The notes beneath the pieces were generated by a model. The model was given only the letters and a program-made list of their open reading frames with translations, was not told the DNA's origin and did not search any database. A DNA stretch of 64,000 bases from Monarcha castaneiventris obscurior. Taxonomy: Eukaryota; Chordata; Aves; Passeriformes; Monarchidae. The stretch is taken from positions 372,001 through 436,000 of the forward strand of contig JAMPIT010000862.1 in assembly GCA_026261815.1 (NCBI GenBank), given 5' to 3'. Each line of letters opens with the position of its first letter. Position 1 is the first letter of the stretch. Positions 8,176 through 21,277 of this stretch are shown piece after piece. A program made the translations under genes and the position numbers.

Positions 8176-9849
8176 CTGTGGACAGAAAACAGTGGCTTTG
8201 GTGGCACAGGCTGGAGGGACAGCACAGCCAAAAGCAAAGGGCAGGAGCCAATGGGCCAAGCTTGCCTCAGGATGGGCATGGACCACAGAGCACCGGCAGC
8301 CTGCAGGTGCCATCCTCCCTGGCACGGCCAGAGGCCACGGCTGGGCATGTCACAGCCTGGACCAACCTTCCCCAGAGGTGTATTGGCAAGACATGTCCCT
8401 TTCCAAAAACCTGTGGTGTACAACAGCCCCTTGACAGCTTGCACACGTTGCACAGGCACCAGCACTGGGAACCAGCACAGACCAAGCCCCTGGAAGCATG
8501 ATGCACTGCTCAAGCTTGGGCATGGAAGAGGCTCTGTCTCCCCAGGCTCAGCAGATTCATGAGCAACCTCATGATCAGTTGCTCAGTTTGGGCTTTGGAG
8601 GCTCTAGTTTACAAGCTTGAAAGGGATGTTGGAGTTAGGACTTTTTCTGTGAAGGGAATGTGAAGGAGAAACGGCCTTCCTGGTTAGGGAGGCACATGGA
8701 AAGCTTCACTGATAGGAGATTTCACTTCTTCCATTTTACTTTGCAGCACATCCTTTCCCAAGCTTTCAAGGTTTAGTCCTCTCCCGTTGGAGAGTCGAGC
8801 AGCAATTCCCTCTCACATGACCCAGGGCTGCTGAATTTGCCCCTGGAACATCATCAGGACAGGTCCAAAGGCAGAGTCACTGCTCAGAGCACAGCCATAA
8901 GCACACAGCACAGAAGCTGAAAGCCTCACAGGAGGCTGTGGCCACTGGGAGGGAGATTTGCTCCTTGAGCCACCTAAAAAAGTAAAAATTGCTCTTCCAG
9001 TGGAAAAAAATTAGCACAGAAGTTTTTCAGCTCTTTTCAGGGACTCACAGAAACACCCAGCTGAAAGCTGCTCACCAGAAGGTGACCAAACCTGGGGAAC
9101 AAACATGGGGTGGGGGACCTGTGCTACTGTGGTCCTTCCTACAGTGCAAAGTCCTTGCAAAGACAACAGAGACAGAAATCCAGCGGCCTCTGCTCCTTCC
9201 TGGAGGCTCTGCTCACTGTCATGGCATTGCTGTGGGGACAGGACCTCCTCCTGGCTCTCATCTCAATCCAGACAAGAAATAAGAAGGAGTAAGAGCACAA
9301 AACAAAAAGCCAAGGCAGTGACTGTAGTCCTGTGCTTGCTGCTGGCCTTCTGGCTGGATTTGCTTTTCCCCTACACTCCCCTGACAGCGCTGCCCTCCTG
9401 TGAATGCTTTTACCTAAACCAGCTTCCCTGCTGCTCCCTCCCTGCCCAAGCCTGAATGCCCTGTCCTTCAAAGAAATGTTTCATGTCCCATCCCTGGCTC
9501 CCCTGAACTTTCCACGAGCATCCAGCACAACCTGAAGTGGCCCCAAGGCTGCTCCAATATATGACGAAGGAGGTTCTGCTGTTCCTGGCAGGTCCCAGCA
9601 CTGAAAACCCATAAACATGGAAGAAAGCCACGCTCTAGGGGAGAGAAATTGAGGCCATGCTGCCGTAATTTCTGGCTTTCCCCCCTCCTTGCACATCTGC
9701 ACTGGCCACCCAGAGCCCCTCTGTTAAGCTGACAAGTATTTGGCAGCAGAGCCAACATTTTCTACTCATTCAGGGTAAACACCTCAAGCACTCGGAGGAA
9801 CGGCCAGGATGATTTCTGGTGCTGTTTGCTGTGAGTCAGAAGCGTATTA

Positions 9850-10200
9850 AGTTTGCCCTTCATGCTTTTAATGAAACCATTTACTCAGGAGCAAGCGGTG
9901 GCTGTGAAAACTGCAACAATGCACCACGGCTCAGTGTAATTGCATTTTATAATGAATATCTGTAATAATTTGTTCAGTTTGTAATTATTGCTGCAATAGG
10001 TTTGTACACAGGAAAAATGGTTACCAAGCAGGCAGCTGATCTTGCTTTGCGTTGATGAGTTAGGGGAAATTATCACGTATTAAAAAACTAATGAAGGATA
10101 TAAAAATGCTCTCAGTTAAGCTTTCAAAGAGAACCTGATAGAATTACCAGAATGGCATGATTTCAGAAACATTACTAACAAAATCAATAATTTTTCTGAC
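9850..10200. other. AT-rich island, candidate conserved non-coding element
   Basis: A markedly AT-rich stretch lies in a GC-richer intron, with several homeodomain-like TAATT/AATTA words (around 9935-9990) and no open frame of note. This composition is typical of vertebrate intronic enhancers, but conservation cannot be judged here. Confidence 0.25.
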
Positions 10201-13200
10201 AACTCCCATTAAAATGTACACTGCATCCTGGCCTCATGTAGGAAAAAGCCCCTCAGGAAAGTTAATTAAGAGAGGTGCCTTCTTAAATTCTGAGGGCAGC
10301 AGAGGCATCAAGACATAAACTTCCCATGGGTGTGCTCTGGCATGCCATGTGTGGCATTCCTCAAAGCCCCACAAAATAATTCTCTCTCACAAAAAGAAGC
10401 CTGGATGCCAATTAAAAAACACGTTTCGGATGCTTAGATACAACACCAATAGGACTCCACTGAGTAAAGCAGAATCCCGGGGCTTTAAGTGCCACTGCCA
10501 GGAGGTGGTGGTGTTATGCAGTTTTCCAAGTGATCATTCCAGGGTGGGAACAAGTGCCCGGTGTTGGGTAGACTTGTGTGCTGCTGCTGTTTCTGCTGCA
10601 CAAGGCTGCTGGGAAAACGGGTAGGCAGAACAAATGGCAAGTCTGCTCTCTGGGTGAATTTCCAATCAGCAAAAATTGCTGAGGCAAATTTGTCCCTGGG
10701 ATGAGACTGCAATCCTGGAGAAAAGGATTACCTCCTAATGGTGTTTGAGAAACAGTAAGGATGTGAAAATAACACAGGCTATTCTTAGAGCGTGCCTGAT
10801 CTCCACCACAGCCTTCTGCCTGCTGCAGAGCCCCTTCCCAGGGCCCTGCACACGTGTGGCACGGCTTGGTCAGTGCAAAGGAGGAGGGCCAGGCAACTGC
10901 ACCATTTATCCTGCGTTAGAGTAAGCACTGCTTTGTGCAGCAATACAGCACCAGCACCGATGTCCCCCTGCTCCTGCTGGACCCTTCGATGTGGTCCCTG
11001 CCTCTCACTCCTCTCCCAGGCAGAGATGAGCCGTGGCTGTGAGGGTGTGAGCAGCACCGAGCCCCCACGGGCTTTCCTTGCATTCCAGGACGTGGTGGGA
11101 ATGAGGCGGAGCGTGGGCAGAGCCAGGACAGCTGCCTGAGGCTCACAGAGCAACCACAGCACGGGGTGCAGCAGCACCCGAGCTCCTTGTCCTTGGACTT
11201 TCCCAGCTGGGCACCGTGGGACGCAGAGACCAAAGTCCCCACAGCACAAGCACATCCTGAAATTTGCATTTAAGATCACTCTCTCTCCTGTGGCTCAGGG
11301 GCTCTTTCAGAACAAGCTGTGATAGTGTATAACAGAAAACCAAAGGGACACTTATGAGCACGCTGAAACCCCTCATGCTGTGTCACTGCAGGGCCAGGAT
11401 TCAGGAGCCCCAAATCCACAAGAAAGAGGGAAGATAGCAAAGGATTAAAGCAGAAGATTAAGCAGCATCTAAACCATTACCTCTAAGCCATTTTCTTCAC
11501 CTCATGGGAATCTGGAATCAATACAGAGGGTGTTTCTAAGCTGTCCCTTCTACACAGAGGCCTAGAATCAGCTTTGATTTGGGGCTGACAGTGGCGTTTT
11601 TGCCATACTGAAATGTCTGCAGGAGCTGGGTATTTAAGCCAAACACCCCGGATCCCGTGAGTGCAAAACACCACAGCCCCTGAAATACCTGGGTATTTTT
11701 TTCCTCTTTTGACCCTCAGTCACGCTGCAGGTGGGAAAGAACAATTTCTGGACAATCTCTCCAACACATGGGGATAGAGGCCCTGTGTTGATATAAACCA
11801 CCAGCCTTGACACACCTCCCTCTCCCTTCCTCCAGTGATACCATGGAGCAAGTTTGCAGCAAACCGTGGCTGCTGCTGCAGGGGTTTTCCTTCCACTGGT
11901 GCTGGGTCCATCTCACCTGGGTTAAGGAGCCCTGCTCTGGCATGCAGACTGAGGGCATCCATGACCTGTCCAACTGTCTGCACTTCTGTACCAGAAATTG
12001 CACTTCCCTGAGTCTGCAGTCAAAGCAATTGCTGAGGGAATGAATTTAATCTCATTTTCGGGTACTGGAAATCGAAGAGTAAACACATCTTGCAGAATTG
12101 CAGCTCTAGCCCTTCTCCTCTCCTCCAGCAGCAAAAGGAGAGGGGCGGTGTCTTTGTGCAAGTGTCATGCAAAGCTGTGCCCTCACTCTAAGTCCAGCGC
12201 CCTCAATCAGGACTTACTTTTCATTTCAAACCACGCCGTCTCATACAAACTGAAGAGGTCTTTTATCACAGCATTCCCACACAACCCTCAGTTGCAACAG
12301 GCCATGGAAAAGTCCTTTTGGCTGGAGATGCTCAAGGCAAGAGCTGCAACGCCAATGTACAATGGCAAAGGCAGGGCCAGAAGGGAAGCAGTGCTTGGAG
12401 CAAAATGCCAGCTGGGGAGGGCACCCCATGAGCAAACTCATGCATGTGCAGGGACAGGTACATGTGTAAGGAGCTAGAACAGTCCAGCACAGAGTGACAG
12501 GAGCAGAGATCAACAGTGACATATTTCTCTGCAAGTATTTTTTTGACCATAGGAGAGAAGACGAGCGCAGCACGGGACAAAGATGAAAGGATCTGGGAGT
12601 CCCAGCTCTCCTGTCTCCAGTGGCCTTTTCCCTCAAGGGAGTGAACGGCACCAGAAATGACTGGTGTGGATCTCCATGGACCTTTGCATTAGTTTTCAAC
12701 ATGAATATCTGCACAGTCATGGCAAACCTTTAGAAATCCTGAGTATATTTGCAAATATACTGCCATTCCCAATCTACATGGTACTGCTTAGTTCCATGAA
12801 ATGGCAGAAACCCCTCTCCTGGCTCAGATGAGCAACCAGCATTGCATAAGGACCACAGGAACTTGGAGGGCATCAGCAGTCAGTTCTGGAAAGATCCAGG
12901 CAGGACATGCTGGAGGACAGGGGACATCATCCAGGGCACTTCTTGACAGGGCCAGATCTCTGGGGGCAGAGATGTCTCAAGTCCAGCACTCACTTCCTTA
13001 GCTCTCTTTCAGAATCACAGTCATGCCAGAGCTGGAATAGCCAAGAAGTTCTGCATACAGTCAGTAATGGTGTCTCCAGTGGGCCAGGAAAATGATAATC
13101 TCTAAACTCACAACCAGCTGTTAGAGCAGTCAGTAACAAGCTTGCCCATGAGAACATGGCACGCTGCTGCTGTCTGCACAGACACTTGTTCCCGAATCAA

Positions 13201-13712
13201 CAGAGGGAATGATGCACTTCTGCAGCTTGTCACCCATCCAGCTTCCACTGATCACCCAGCAGAGCTACAGGATTAGTTCAGAGGATGTTCAACTGCAGAT
13301 CCAGAGCTACAACACCCAGGCTGGGCAGTCAGGAGAGGGTTGTGTTGCCTAAGCCTGGTGCTGCCAGCCCTGATGTCCCAGCACTACCCACCCAGAGGGC
13401 CATCAATTACAGTGCGGGGATAGCCATGAGGGACACATGTTCTGGAGGTGACACTACAAAGCCGCATCCATCGGTGCTGCCTGTCCTAGCACGCGCTGCC
13501 AGGCTCCCACAGAGCCCTGCCACACTGATTTCTCATCCATCTGCCTGTCAGGCAGCCACTCCATCAGCTGAAGTTAGAGCTCGCCATGAAAGATGGGCAC
13601 GTGGCTTGGGAAGCTCCCTGCCTCGCACAGCTCGCGTGGTCACTGGGCACCGGGCAGTGCCCGTGCACAGGGGCTGCGGTGGGGCACCACGTGCTGGGGG
13701 AAGAAAGCTCCC

Positions 13713-13714
<2 letters not shown>

Positions 13715-13762
<48 letters not shown>
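13715..13762. repeat. (ATC)16 microsatellite
   Basis: There are sixteen uninterrupted ATC units. All reading frames through it give homopolymers (His, Ile or Ser on one strand; Asp, Met or Met/Asp-type runs on the other), which creates misleading open frames. The perfect array suggests it is young and probably length-variable. Confidence 0.98.
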
Positions 13763-13763
<1 letters not shown>

Positions 13764-16700
13764 CAGCTGGGCACCACCTGAGCCAGAGGGCAGGGCCACA
13801 TAAATGGGCCTCTGCCACAGCAAGGAGCCTGGACCAGACCCATGGGCATGGTAGGAGCCAACCACCAAAAGCAGCTTCCCTGCTCAAATTCCTGACAGAT
13901 ATTCGAGGAAGGAACTTGCTTGTTGCTGGGAAGGAAAAGGAGCTGACGGGGCTTTTCTTCCACCAGTTGACAAGAAGACTGCACCTTATGGTGAGGAGGT
14001 GGCAGCCTCACGTGCAGGGAGGCACCCAGGTCCGTGGTGGAGGCGTTTGTCCCAGCCACAGGGCACGTGTGTGTGCTGGGGGACACAGGTGAGGGCAACG
14101 TGACACCTGCTCAGCCAGTGCAGGGACAAACCTTCCTGAGGGACAGAAGAGGGGCAAAAATGGGCCAGATTATGTGAATGATCTTGTGCCACACATGCTT
14201 TTAGCTGTTCCACAGTGGTCTCTGACAGAGGAAAGAGTTCATCAGGGTTTCTGTCCCTGCTGATGGGTTCCCATCTGTGTAAGATGTCCCATGAGTCACC
14301 CACCCATGCAGGATCCTTTGCCGAACCAAGCCTTGCTGACACGAAATGTCTGTACTTAATGAAAATCTTGCCTGCAGCGCCCTGCAAACATGACAGGGAG
14401 GGAAAAGGAAAACCTGCCTGAAACGAAGCATGACGCACGCTTTGGGAAGTGTGGATGTGATCTGATCTGATGTGGCAGCTTGGTTTGCTGGTCCAGCAGC
14501 CCAGGTCTGCATGGGGCTTCACAGTCCAATGCCTCCCAAAACTGACTGAGCACACCAGCGTGGACACTGCAAACAAGGGGAGGGGGAAGTGGAAACGGTC
14601 CCTCTATACCTTCCCCCTACCTCTGGAGCCAAAATTCATCTGGCTACTCTTATTTCCTTGTATGCCCTCCACCTCTTTCCCCAAGGCCTCCTGAATCAAT
14701 CAGACTGCAGGGCTGTGCTGTCATTTCCATGTCTGCCTAAACCAACTGCTCCCCTGGCCTCGGGATGTGCTGAGTTTAAATGACAACATACGGCTCAAAT
14801 ACATAACACCGTCCTGCTCCAGAGCGTCACTACCAGGAAAATCCTGGAAAAAGATCCAGCCTGCTCTTCATTGGCCTTGCAGGAACACAAGGCATGAGAG
14901 GTGGTCTGCAGAGACAGGAAGACTGAGGGCTGCTGCTGCTCAAATAGCTGGGATGGTGCTCAGTGCCTCAGAAAATACTTTTTAGGAGCAACGATTGCCA
15001 GGTAAGATGATTTCACACGCCAGACTGAATGCTGCTTGACTCTCCTCCTAGGAAGACCATATTGAGAAGGATTTGTCAGATCAGAAATGTTTTTCTGGCG
15101 AATCCTCAGTGTTTGCTCTGCTGTGACTGTGAATTCTGTGCTCTGACTAATGCACTTCATTCATCTGCCAGTGTCACATCTTGCAAGGGACCAGCTGGGT
15201 GAAGATGAATGGCACTCTCTTGATCTGACCCAAACCAGTGCCTGAGCCTTTGGTCGTGCTTAAATATTTCCACAGCTCCAGCTGCGGCCTCCTCTTCCAT
15301 GGCTCCGGATGTGGTGACACCAGGACAAAACTATTTTCCTGCTTTTTCCCAATCTCATTGCCATGCACGTCTAGTGATGGCAATCCACGGCTCTCAGAGC
15401 TCCCACTGTGCCTGCTGGAGGCAGGATCCCTGGGGGATCAAACAGGACAGACCCATCCAGATCTGTGTCTGGAGCTCCAAGGACAGCCTGCACAAAGACT
15501 GCAATACCACTGATGACTAGGAGGCAAAACACATTTGATGTCAACTTGATCAAAAACACCCCCAGCAGCAATTACTTAAGGTACCCAGGAAAGCTGACAG
15601 AGTAAAATGACTTCTCCCCTGGCTGTGCACAGCCCTGCCCATGCCAGCTGAAAACTGCATTAGTCCTGAAAAATCCAGCCTGTGCTGCAAGCAAAGGATT
15701 GACTGCCCAGGGCTCAGCCCAGCCCAACATCCTTGCTCAGTACAAAACCCTGCAAATCCCACTTCTTAATCTACAGGGTTAAGAGCCAAAATCTGGCACA
15801 TCCCCCCATTCTGCCTTTCTGGGATTTTCTCTTGACTGACCTGGCTGGGCAGTCAGGTCTGTGGGTAGTGCAGGCAGGTAAATAAGGGGACAGAAACTTG
15901 GCACACAGTTGCTTCTTGCATCCAAATATACATCCAGCTTTTCCTTGCAGCCAGGTTCCCCTTCATGGCAATAATTGCTCTCACCTTTCAAATAAATATG
16001 AGTTGCTCTTCCCTGTGTGCACCTGGATAGTTGCCATGACAATGCTCCTCAAACGGGAGACATCACTATTTAAATGGCTTTTGGCCTCCACAAAATGAAT
16101 TTCAATGAGCACCTGCCAGCAAAAAGGGCATTTCTGCAGTTCTGTATATCATTTAGAAAACTTTGCTGAATTAAACCTGACTAAACAAAACAGTGGGGAC
16201 CACCAGAAATTACAGGTCAACATCTAATAGCACGGCTTCAGCATCAGGAATCAGGATTCAAGGAAGCCCAAAATACATGTGCTGTGCATGAACTGCTCCA
16301 GCACTGCCACTACAGCAAGACTTTGTATCAATCCTGGCAGTGTTTCCCTCCCAGGGAAGGCACATTTCAAATCCTGCTTGCCTGGGTTTCAGGGAGAGGG
16401 AGAATTTCCCTTCTTGTTCAGGAAGACACTTGACAAGGAGCCTTGATTGTGCCCTGGCTGCTGACAGCCAGCTCTGCTGCTGGAAAAGCAGCTGTACATG
16501 GGAAAAGAAGGAGAAGATGAGGAATGCTCAGTGACAGCAGAGGGCATGCCACAAAAATTCAAAGGGCAAACATCAATACAGAATGTGCAGGTCTGCTTTC
16601 AAGAGCAGCAACCGCTCTTTTTAGCTCCCTGCTCAGCCAGGCATGTGTCTGAATCCTCTTATTTGATGGCTGGCCCCAAAGACCAGGCCCTGCTTTTCCA

Positions 16701-18470
16701 GACACTCCTCCAGAATTCTTGCCATGGTGACCCAGCTGCAGGATCAAAGCCTCCTGATGCTGTGGCAGGAATAAACACTTTGCCATCAGTACATTTATCA
16801 TCCCTTGCCCAGTGAGGGATGCAAGGGGCTGATTTCAAGACTTGGACAGTAGAGTCACACTGAAGTTTTATTAGAAGAAGTTGTAAGTTGTCTCCTGTCA
16901 GGGTTCTAGGGAGGCTCAAGTGGAATCCTCTCATTCTAGCAATTAAAGTGACTGGATGCAGAGTTCACTCCTGGTCCAGACTCCCTTTGGCAAGTCCCCC
17001 GTGCTGGAACAGTATCAGAGGTTACCTGATGGCATAAAAGATTTGAAATGTCTGGGTACCAGCACATGAAATGCTGTCATTATGCAGGCTTGAAACATCA
17101 GGGATGCTCATTTCTGAAGACCATCACCCAAGCTGAGAGCTACACCCCAGTACCTTGCCATGCTGTCACTATGCCACAAGGCAAGCCCTGTGAGGGAGGT
17201 GATGCAGATCCTGAATTCTTAACCCCTCTACTCAGGGATAAGGCCAGCAAGGTCAGACCATGCCCCATAAAGTATTCAGCCACCCCCAGAAAGGGGCTGC
17301 TTATGGGACAATGCTGCCTTAAGCAGTGACACTGTTTGGACCATTAAGTCAACAGATGACCCTGAAATCTCAAATCTGCACTAAAGGTGATGCTTGGGGT
17401 ATTCACACTGCTATTTCCATCCTTTGGGGATGGCTCTGGCCAGGGAAAAGCATGTGCTAGGGTTGAGTGCCAGCAGTGGGGTTCTTTGTCTCCAGCCCAG
17501 CAAATCTTCAGACAGCTTGGTAGTTGATTGGTTTAGGTTTTTTTCCCCCTCTTCCTTTTCAATGACTTCCATCTCCAGAGGGCAGATGAAAAAAGTGTGT
17601 CAGTTGAGATGGGATTTTTCCCGTCTTTTCAAACACCTCCAGGTCTTTAGGAATTGCCAGGGATTAATGCCCTTTACTGTTTACTGCCAAATAAATTAAT
17701 TTGTGAAATATGTCCTTCTCAGCTGTAACTCTGTGCATAAAAACCCTCTGAAAGAGACACCAGGTCTCCTGAAGTCCCCAGTGATCCATGGGGTTAAAGC
17801 CTGGGGTGGGAGCACAAAAGCAAACACAGGTTTGCCAAGGATCCCTCCCAGTGCTGAGATAGGCAGGAAACCAATCCGATGAGGAGGATGAAAAAATTCT
17901 GCTTCTGTCTCCAGTTACCAAGGAGATTGTTCAAACAAAGCTAAAATAAGAGGAACCAAGTGGCCAAGAGAAACGTGAGAGTGGAAGAGCACTTGAACGC
18001 TCTGTGACGGCTTTGCTGCTGAACAGGCTGGGCAGGGTGCCTGTGACGGGCTCAGCCCTGGCCAGCAGCTCTTCCCCTCTTCCCAGGGGAAAACATCCGT
18101 ATTTTGGTTTGCATGTACCTGGGTGAAAATGGCCAGGAGCTTTTAAACATGGCAATACAGAAAAGTCTCTGCCCACAGAGGCTTCAGCCATGTGCCAGCC
18201 CCACTTATGGCAATCGTGGCAGCAGGACACAGCATTTGGTGGCCTCAGCCTGGACCTGTGTGTTCAGGTCCTCAGAGGAGATCTCCCTGTGGGAGCAAAC
18301 GAAATCCACCTGTGTGGGGGGCTAAAAATGACACCCTTTGTGGCCAGCTCAGCAGCTCCAGTGTCTGTCTACAAGACCAGAGGGCTGGCAGATACATGGA
18401 ACACGGCATGGAAAAATCCTACTGCAGAGCCCCGTGGACACACACGTGCTGGATTCACTCCTGTGACAGT
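13763..18470 (-). other. Large upstream intron, segment 2
   Basis: Unique intronic sequence. No exon with NCX content, no RNA gene and no transposon was recognised. Confidence 0.65.
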
Positions 18471-18560
18471 CACAGGATCACAGAATCATTTAGGTTGGAA
18501 AAGACATGCAAGATCATCAAGACCCACCATTAAAGGTCAGAAGACAAACACCACCAGACT
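18471..18560 (-). mobile_element. CR1 LINE fragment (3' end, minus orientation)
   Basis: Starting at 18471 the plus strand reads as the reverse complement of an avian CR1 3' end: a terminal-repeat-like cacagaatca, then ggttggaaaagac, then aagatcatcaag. The match fades after about 90 nt. It is a short, decayed, 5'-truncated insertion with no coding capacity. Confidence 0.85.
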
Positions 18561-19423
18561 GTACACGAAGACAGGGCTTTCTCCAGCCCCACCTCACGCC
18601 AGGGCTGCACAGGGGCTGCCTCAGGTCCAGCTGCACATTTCCCTTACACTGGAAACTGCAGATATTATGTGGAAGTGGCAATTCCCACACAAACCCCAAA
18701 GCCCGTAAGCTGCTTTGATCCCTCTGCAATCCTTAGTTAAGGCAAGGAGAGGGAAAACTTCCCAGATGCTGTTTCTCCAGGAGATCCTCATACCTTACAC
18801 ATGCTCATCTGGATGCCTGATGCACTCAGGGCTGTGAGTTAAAGGCACTGCGTGTTGTTAAGCTTGCCCACGACTTTCCACTATATAGAGTCTGCCTCAG
18901 CTGCTTGGTGCTTTGCCAGACTTTAGCCATTCAGAATGAAACTTTCCATGTAGAGTGACCACTGATGAGAGAGTAATGAAAAGCCCCACCATCTCAGCTT
19001 TGGGAAAAAATAATGCTGCTCTGCCCATGCAAACATTCTTTTCCCAAACACTATATTGAGTAATTCTCTCTTCCTTATGCTTTGCTGCAGAGGACGAAAC
19101 TTAGCAGAAGGATCTCTCTCCAGTGCTCAGGATGTGCCAATTTGCTTAAATTAGACCAAGTTCTAAGACTCTAAAAACTTGCAAAATGCGTAGGCTTCTT
19201 CAAACTGGCAGCTCAAAGTCTTGGAAGATTTAATCTGCTCTGGAAATGCTCCATTCTTTCCCAGTGCCAAACCTGCTTTTGCACAGGCTGTGCCCTCAGC
19301 AGGGCTTTTCCTGTGCCTGGGAGCCACTGGGGAGCTGGGAGCTCTGGCAGAAACAGGAAAGCTGGCTGGCCACCCATGGCAGGGGCAGCCATGGGGCCTG
19401 AGAAATCCCACAGCCATGCCTCC

Positions 19424-19440
19424 CCTCCTCCTCCTCCTCC
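19424..19440. repeat. (CTC)n short trinucleotide run
   Basis: Five to six CTC units, too short to be more than a minor simple repeat. Confidence 0.85.
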
Positions 19441-21238
19441 TTACTGCTGGCCTCTGAGCTGTGAATGTCTCCAGGCACATGGACTCTGCACCACAGACCT
19501 TGCATCCTTGCCACAAGCATGAAAGGCTCTCTGCAGTATTTTTGGTAGCCCTCCTTACCAGCTTGTGCTAGGTGAATGATGAAGCTTGCTGGCACACAGA
19601 CACTTGCCCCCTCACACTCAGCCTGGGATCTGCAGGGGATGATTCTCCTTTTCTGTCCATCCTGATCCTGAGCTTGACTTAGTGAGCCAGGGCTGCTGGG
19701 GAAAGCCAGAGTCTAACTCTGTCCAAAGCACTTGGCTGGGCAGGTAGAACCTGCTCCTTGTGCTGTGTTCTCTGGCTGCAGGTGGAGTGATGCTACAAAA
19801 AAACCACCCAACCCTGCTGCTCCTGGGAAGGGCAATTTAATACCAGAAGACTTAGAAGCATGTAAAGCATGAAGAAGTGGGAACACACCTCAGTACTGTG
19901 CTCAGGAGTTTCTCCCTAGTGTGGGCCTGGAGGGAACCACTGGGATGGTTCAGGAGCTGTTGGGTGGAAGGAAGGCAGGAGGGAGGCCAAGGGAAAAATG
20001 GTTTCCCAGAGAGTCCACCCAGGGCAAAGCTGGGGAGGGGAAGAGAGAGAGATAGAAGCAAAGCTAGCTTGAGTTGCCTTTGGCTCCAGAAAGCCTCCCT
20101 AGTGATGCAACTACAGTATTGTAAAAGTAGATTTTAAGAAGTGTTCTAAAGACACTGTCAGGATTCAAGGAAACAGCAGTCAAGTGTAGTGAGAGGAAAC
20201 AAAATTGACCAAAACAACCAGCCAGGAAGTACAAGCTGCCTTTTGTATCTTGCCCCTCTTCCTCTCTGACACTCATTTGCTTTTCCTTCAAGCATGGACA
20301 AGTGCTGTTGTGGGGCTATTAATGCTTTCAAAGAAGAGAATGAAATCTCAGCTGGAGACTCCATTCAAAGACAGGCTGAGGTGCCCTTCCAAATGCTCTG
20401 CAAGGCGGCCCCCCTGCTGTCATTCATCACATCAATTCACATCATCTCATCATGATATCTAGTTTCCTACTGAATATCAGGATGCTGAACTGACCGTGAG
20501 CATATTTATTTACTACAGGCAGGTAGGGATCTCTCTAGTAGCCACACACAGTTAGATTTTATTTTCTCACCAGTGGTCACATTTTAAAGCTATTTAGGTT
20601 AAATTAAACCCCAACCACCCCAGGGCTCAAGCATGGTGAATGAGGGTCATGTGCATGAGTGTGATGGGCCAGAAGCTGCAAGAGCACCCAAAAGACTCAG
20701 CCTGTGGTACCATCAAGTGCAGCAAAATGTGTGGGGACCCGGACCAAAGCTGAAGAGAGGGGCTGTGAGGCCGCACAATCCTGTCAGATTTCCCCCTGCT
20801 TCAATGTGCAGCATGCTTTCACTGATTTCAAAATGAATGGGGAAAAATCTCAGCAGCAAGCAGGGGAGGAAGCCCCAGAAGAGCTCCGAGTGTGGCAGCC
20901 CCAGGAGAGCCGGGGTGAGCCCCAGCCCTGCGTGCACAGGGCTCATGTGTTCGGCTGAGCCGAGGAGCCCAGGGGCAGCTGCAGCAGCCTTGGAGCCCTC
21001 CCTGGCAGTGAACATTTGTTCACGGTTGCTGTTTCCCCAGAGGAACCTTCGCAGATCACATTAGCAAAAGTCTCTAATTTTATTGGCACTACTCGGGGAA
21101 GATGTCAGGGCATGGGAAAAAAAACCAACCCCAAAACTGTAAGAATTTGGAATGGTGCTTATGTATTTTCTGAGAGAGATTTTCAATTTGCTGCCTCCTT
21201 TTCTGAGAGCTAGACAGTGCATCAAAGAACATGATTGG

Positions 21239-21277
21239 GTTTTTTTTTTTTTGTTTGTTTGTTTTTTTTAAAAAAAG
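21239..21277. repeat. T-rich low-complexity tract with TTTG units
   Basis: A run of T interrupted by GTTT units, followed directly by an A run. The A/T junction could form a short hairpin. No element body was recognised beside it. Confidence 0.85.

Larger units (their letters stand above)
8050..13714 (-). other. Large upstream intron, segment 1
   Basis: This is the first part of the long intron that should separate exon A from the big 5' coding exon. Apart from the pyrimidine tract at its edge it is ordinary unique sequence. An AT-rich island lies at about 9850-10200. No coding exon, RNA gene or transposon was recognised. Confidence 0.7.

Noticed and set aside
7500..8513. A 337-residue minus-strand open frame
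   Set aside because: It is read-through of exon A, the A-B intron and exon B in a shifted frame. Only the exon A stretch is real coding sequence. It ends at the TGA created by the frame shift in B.
13285..14098. Open frames with poly-His, poly-Ile, poly-Ser or poly-Asp runs
   Set aside because: They are products of the (ATC)16 microsatellite. The Asp run was considered as the acidic stretch of NCX but it is a pure repeat, out of order and without splice context.
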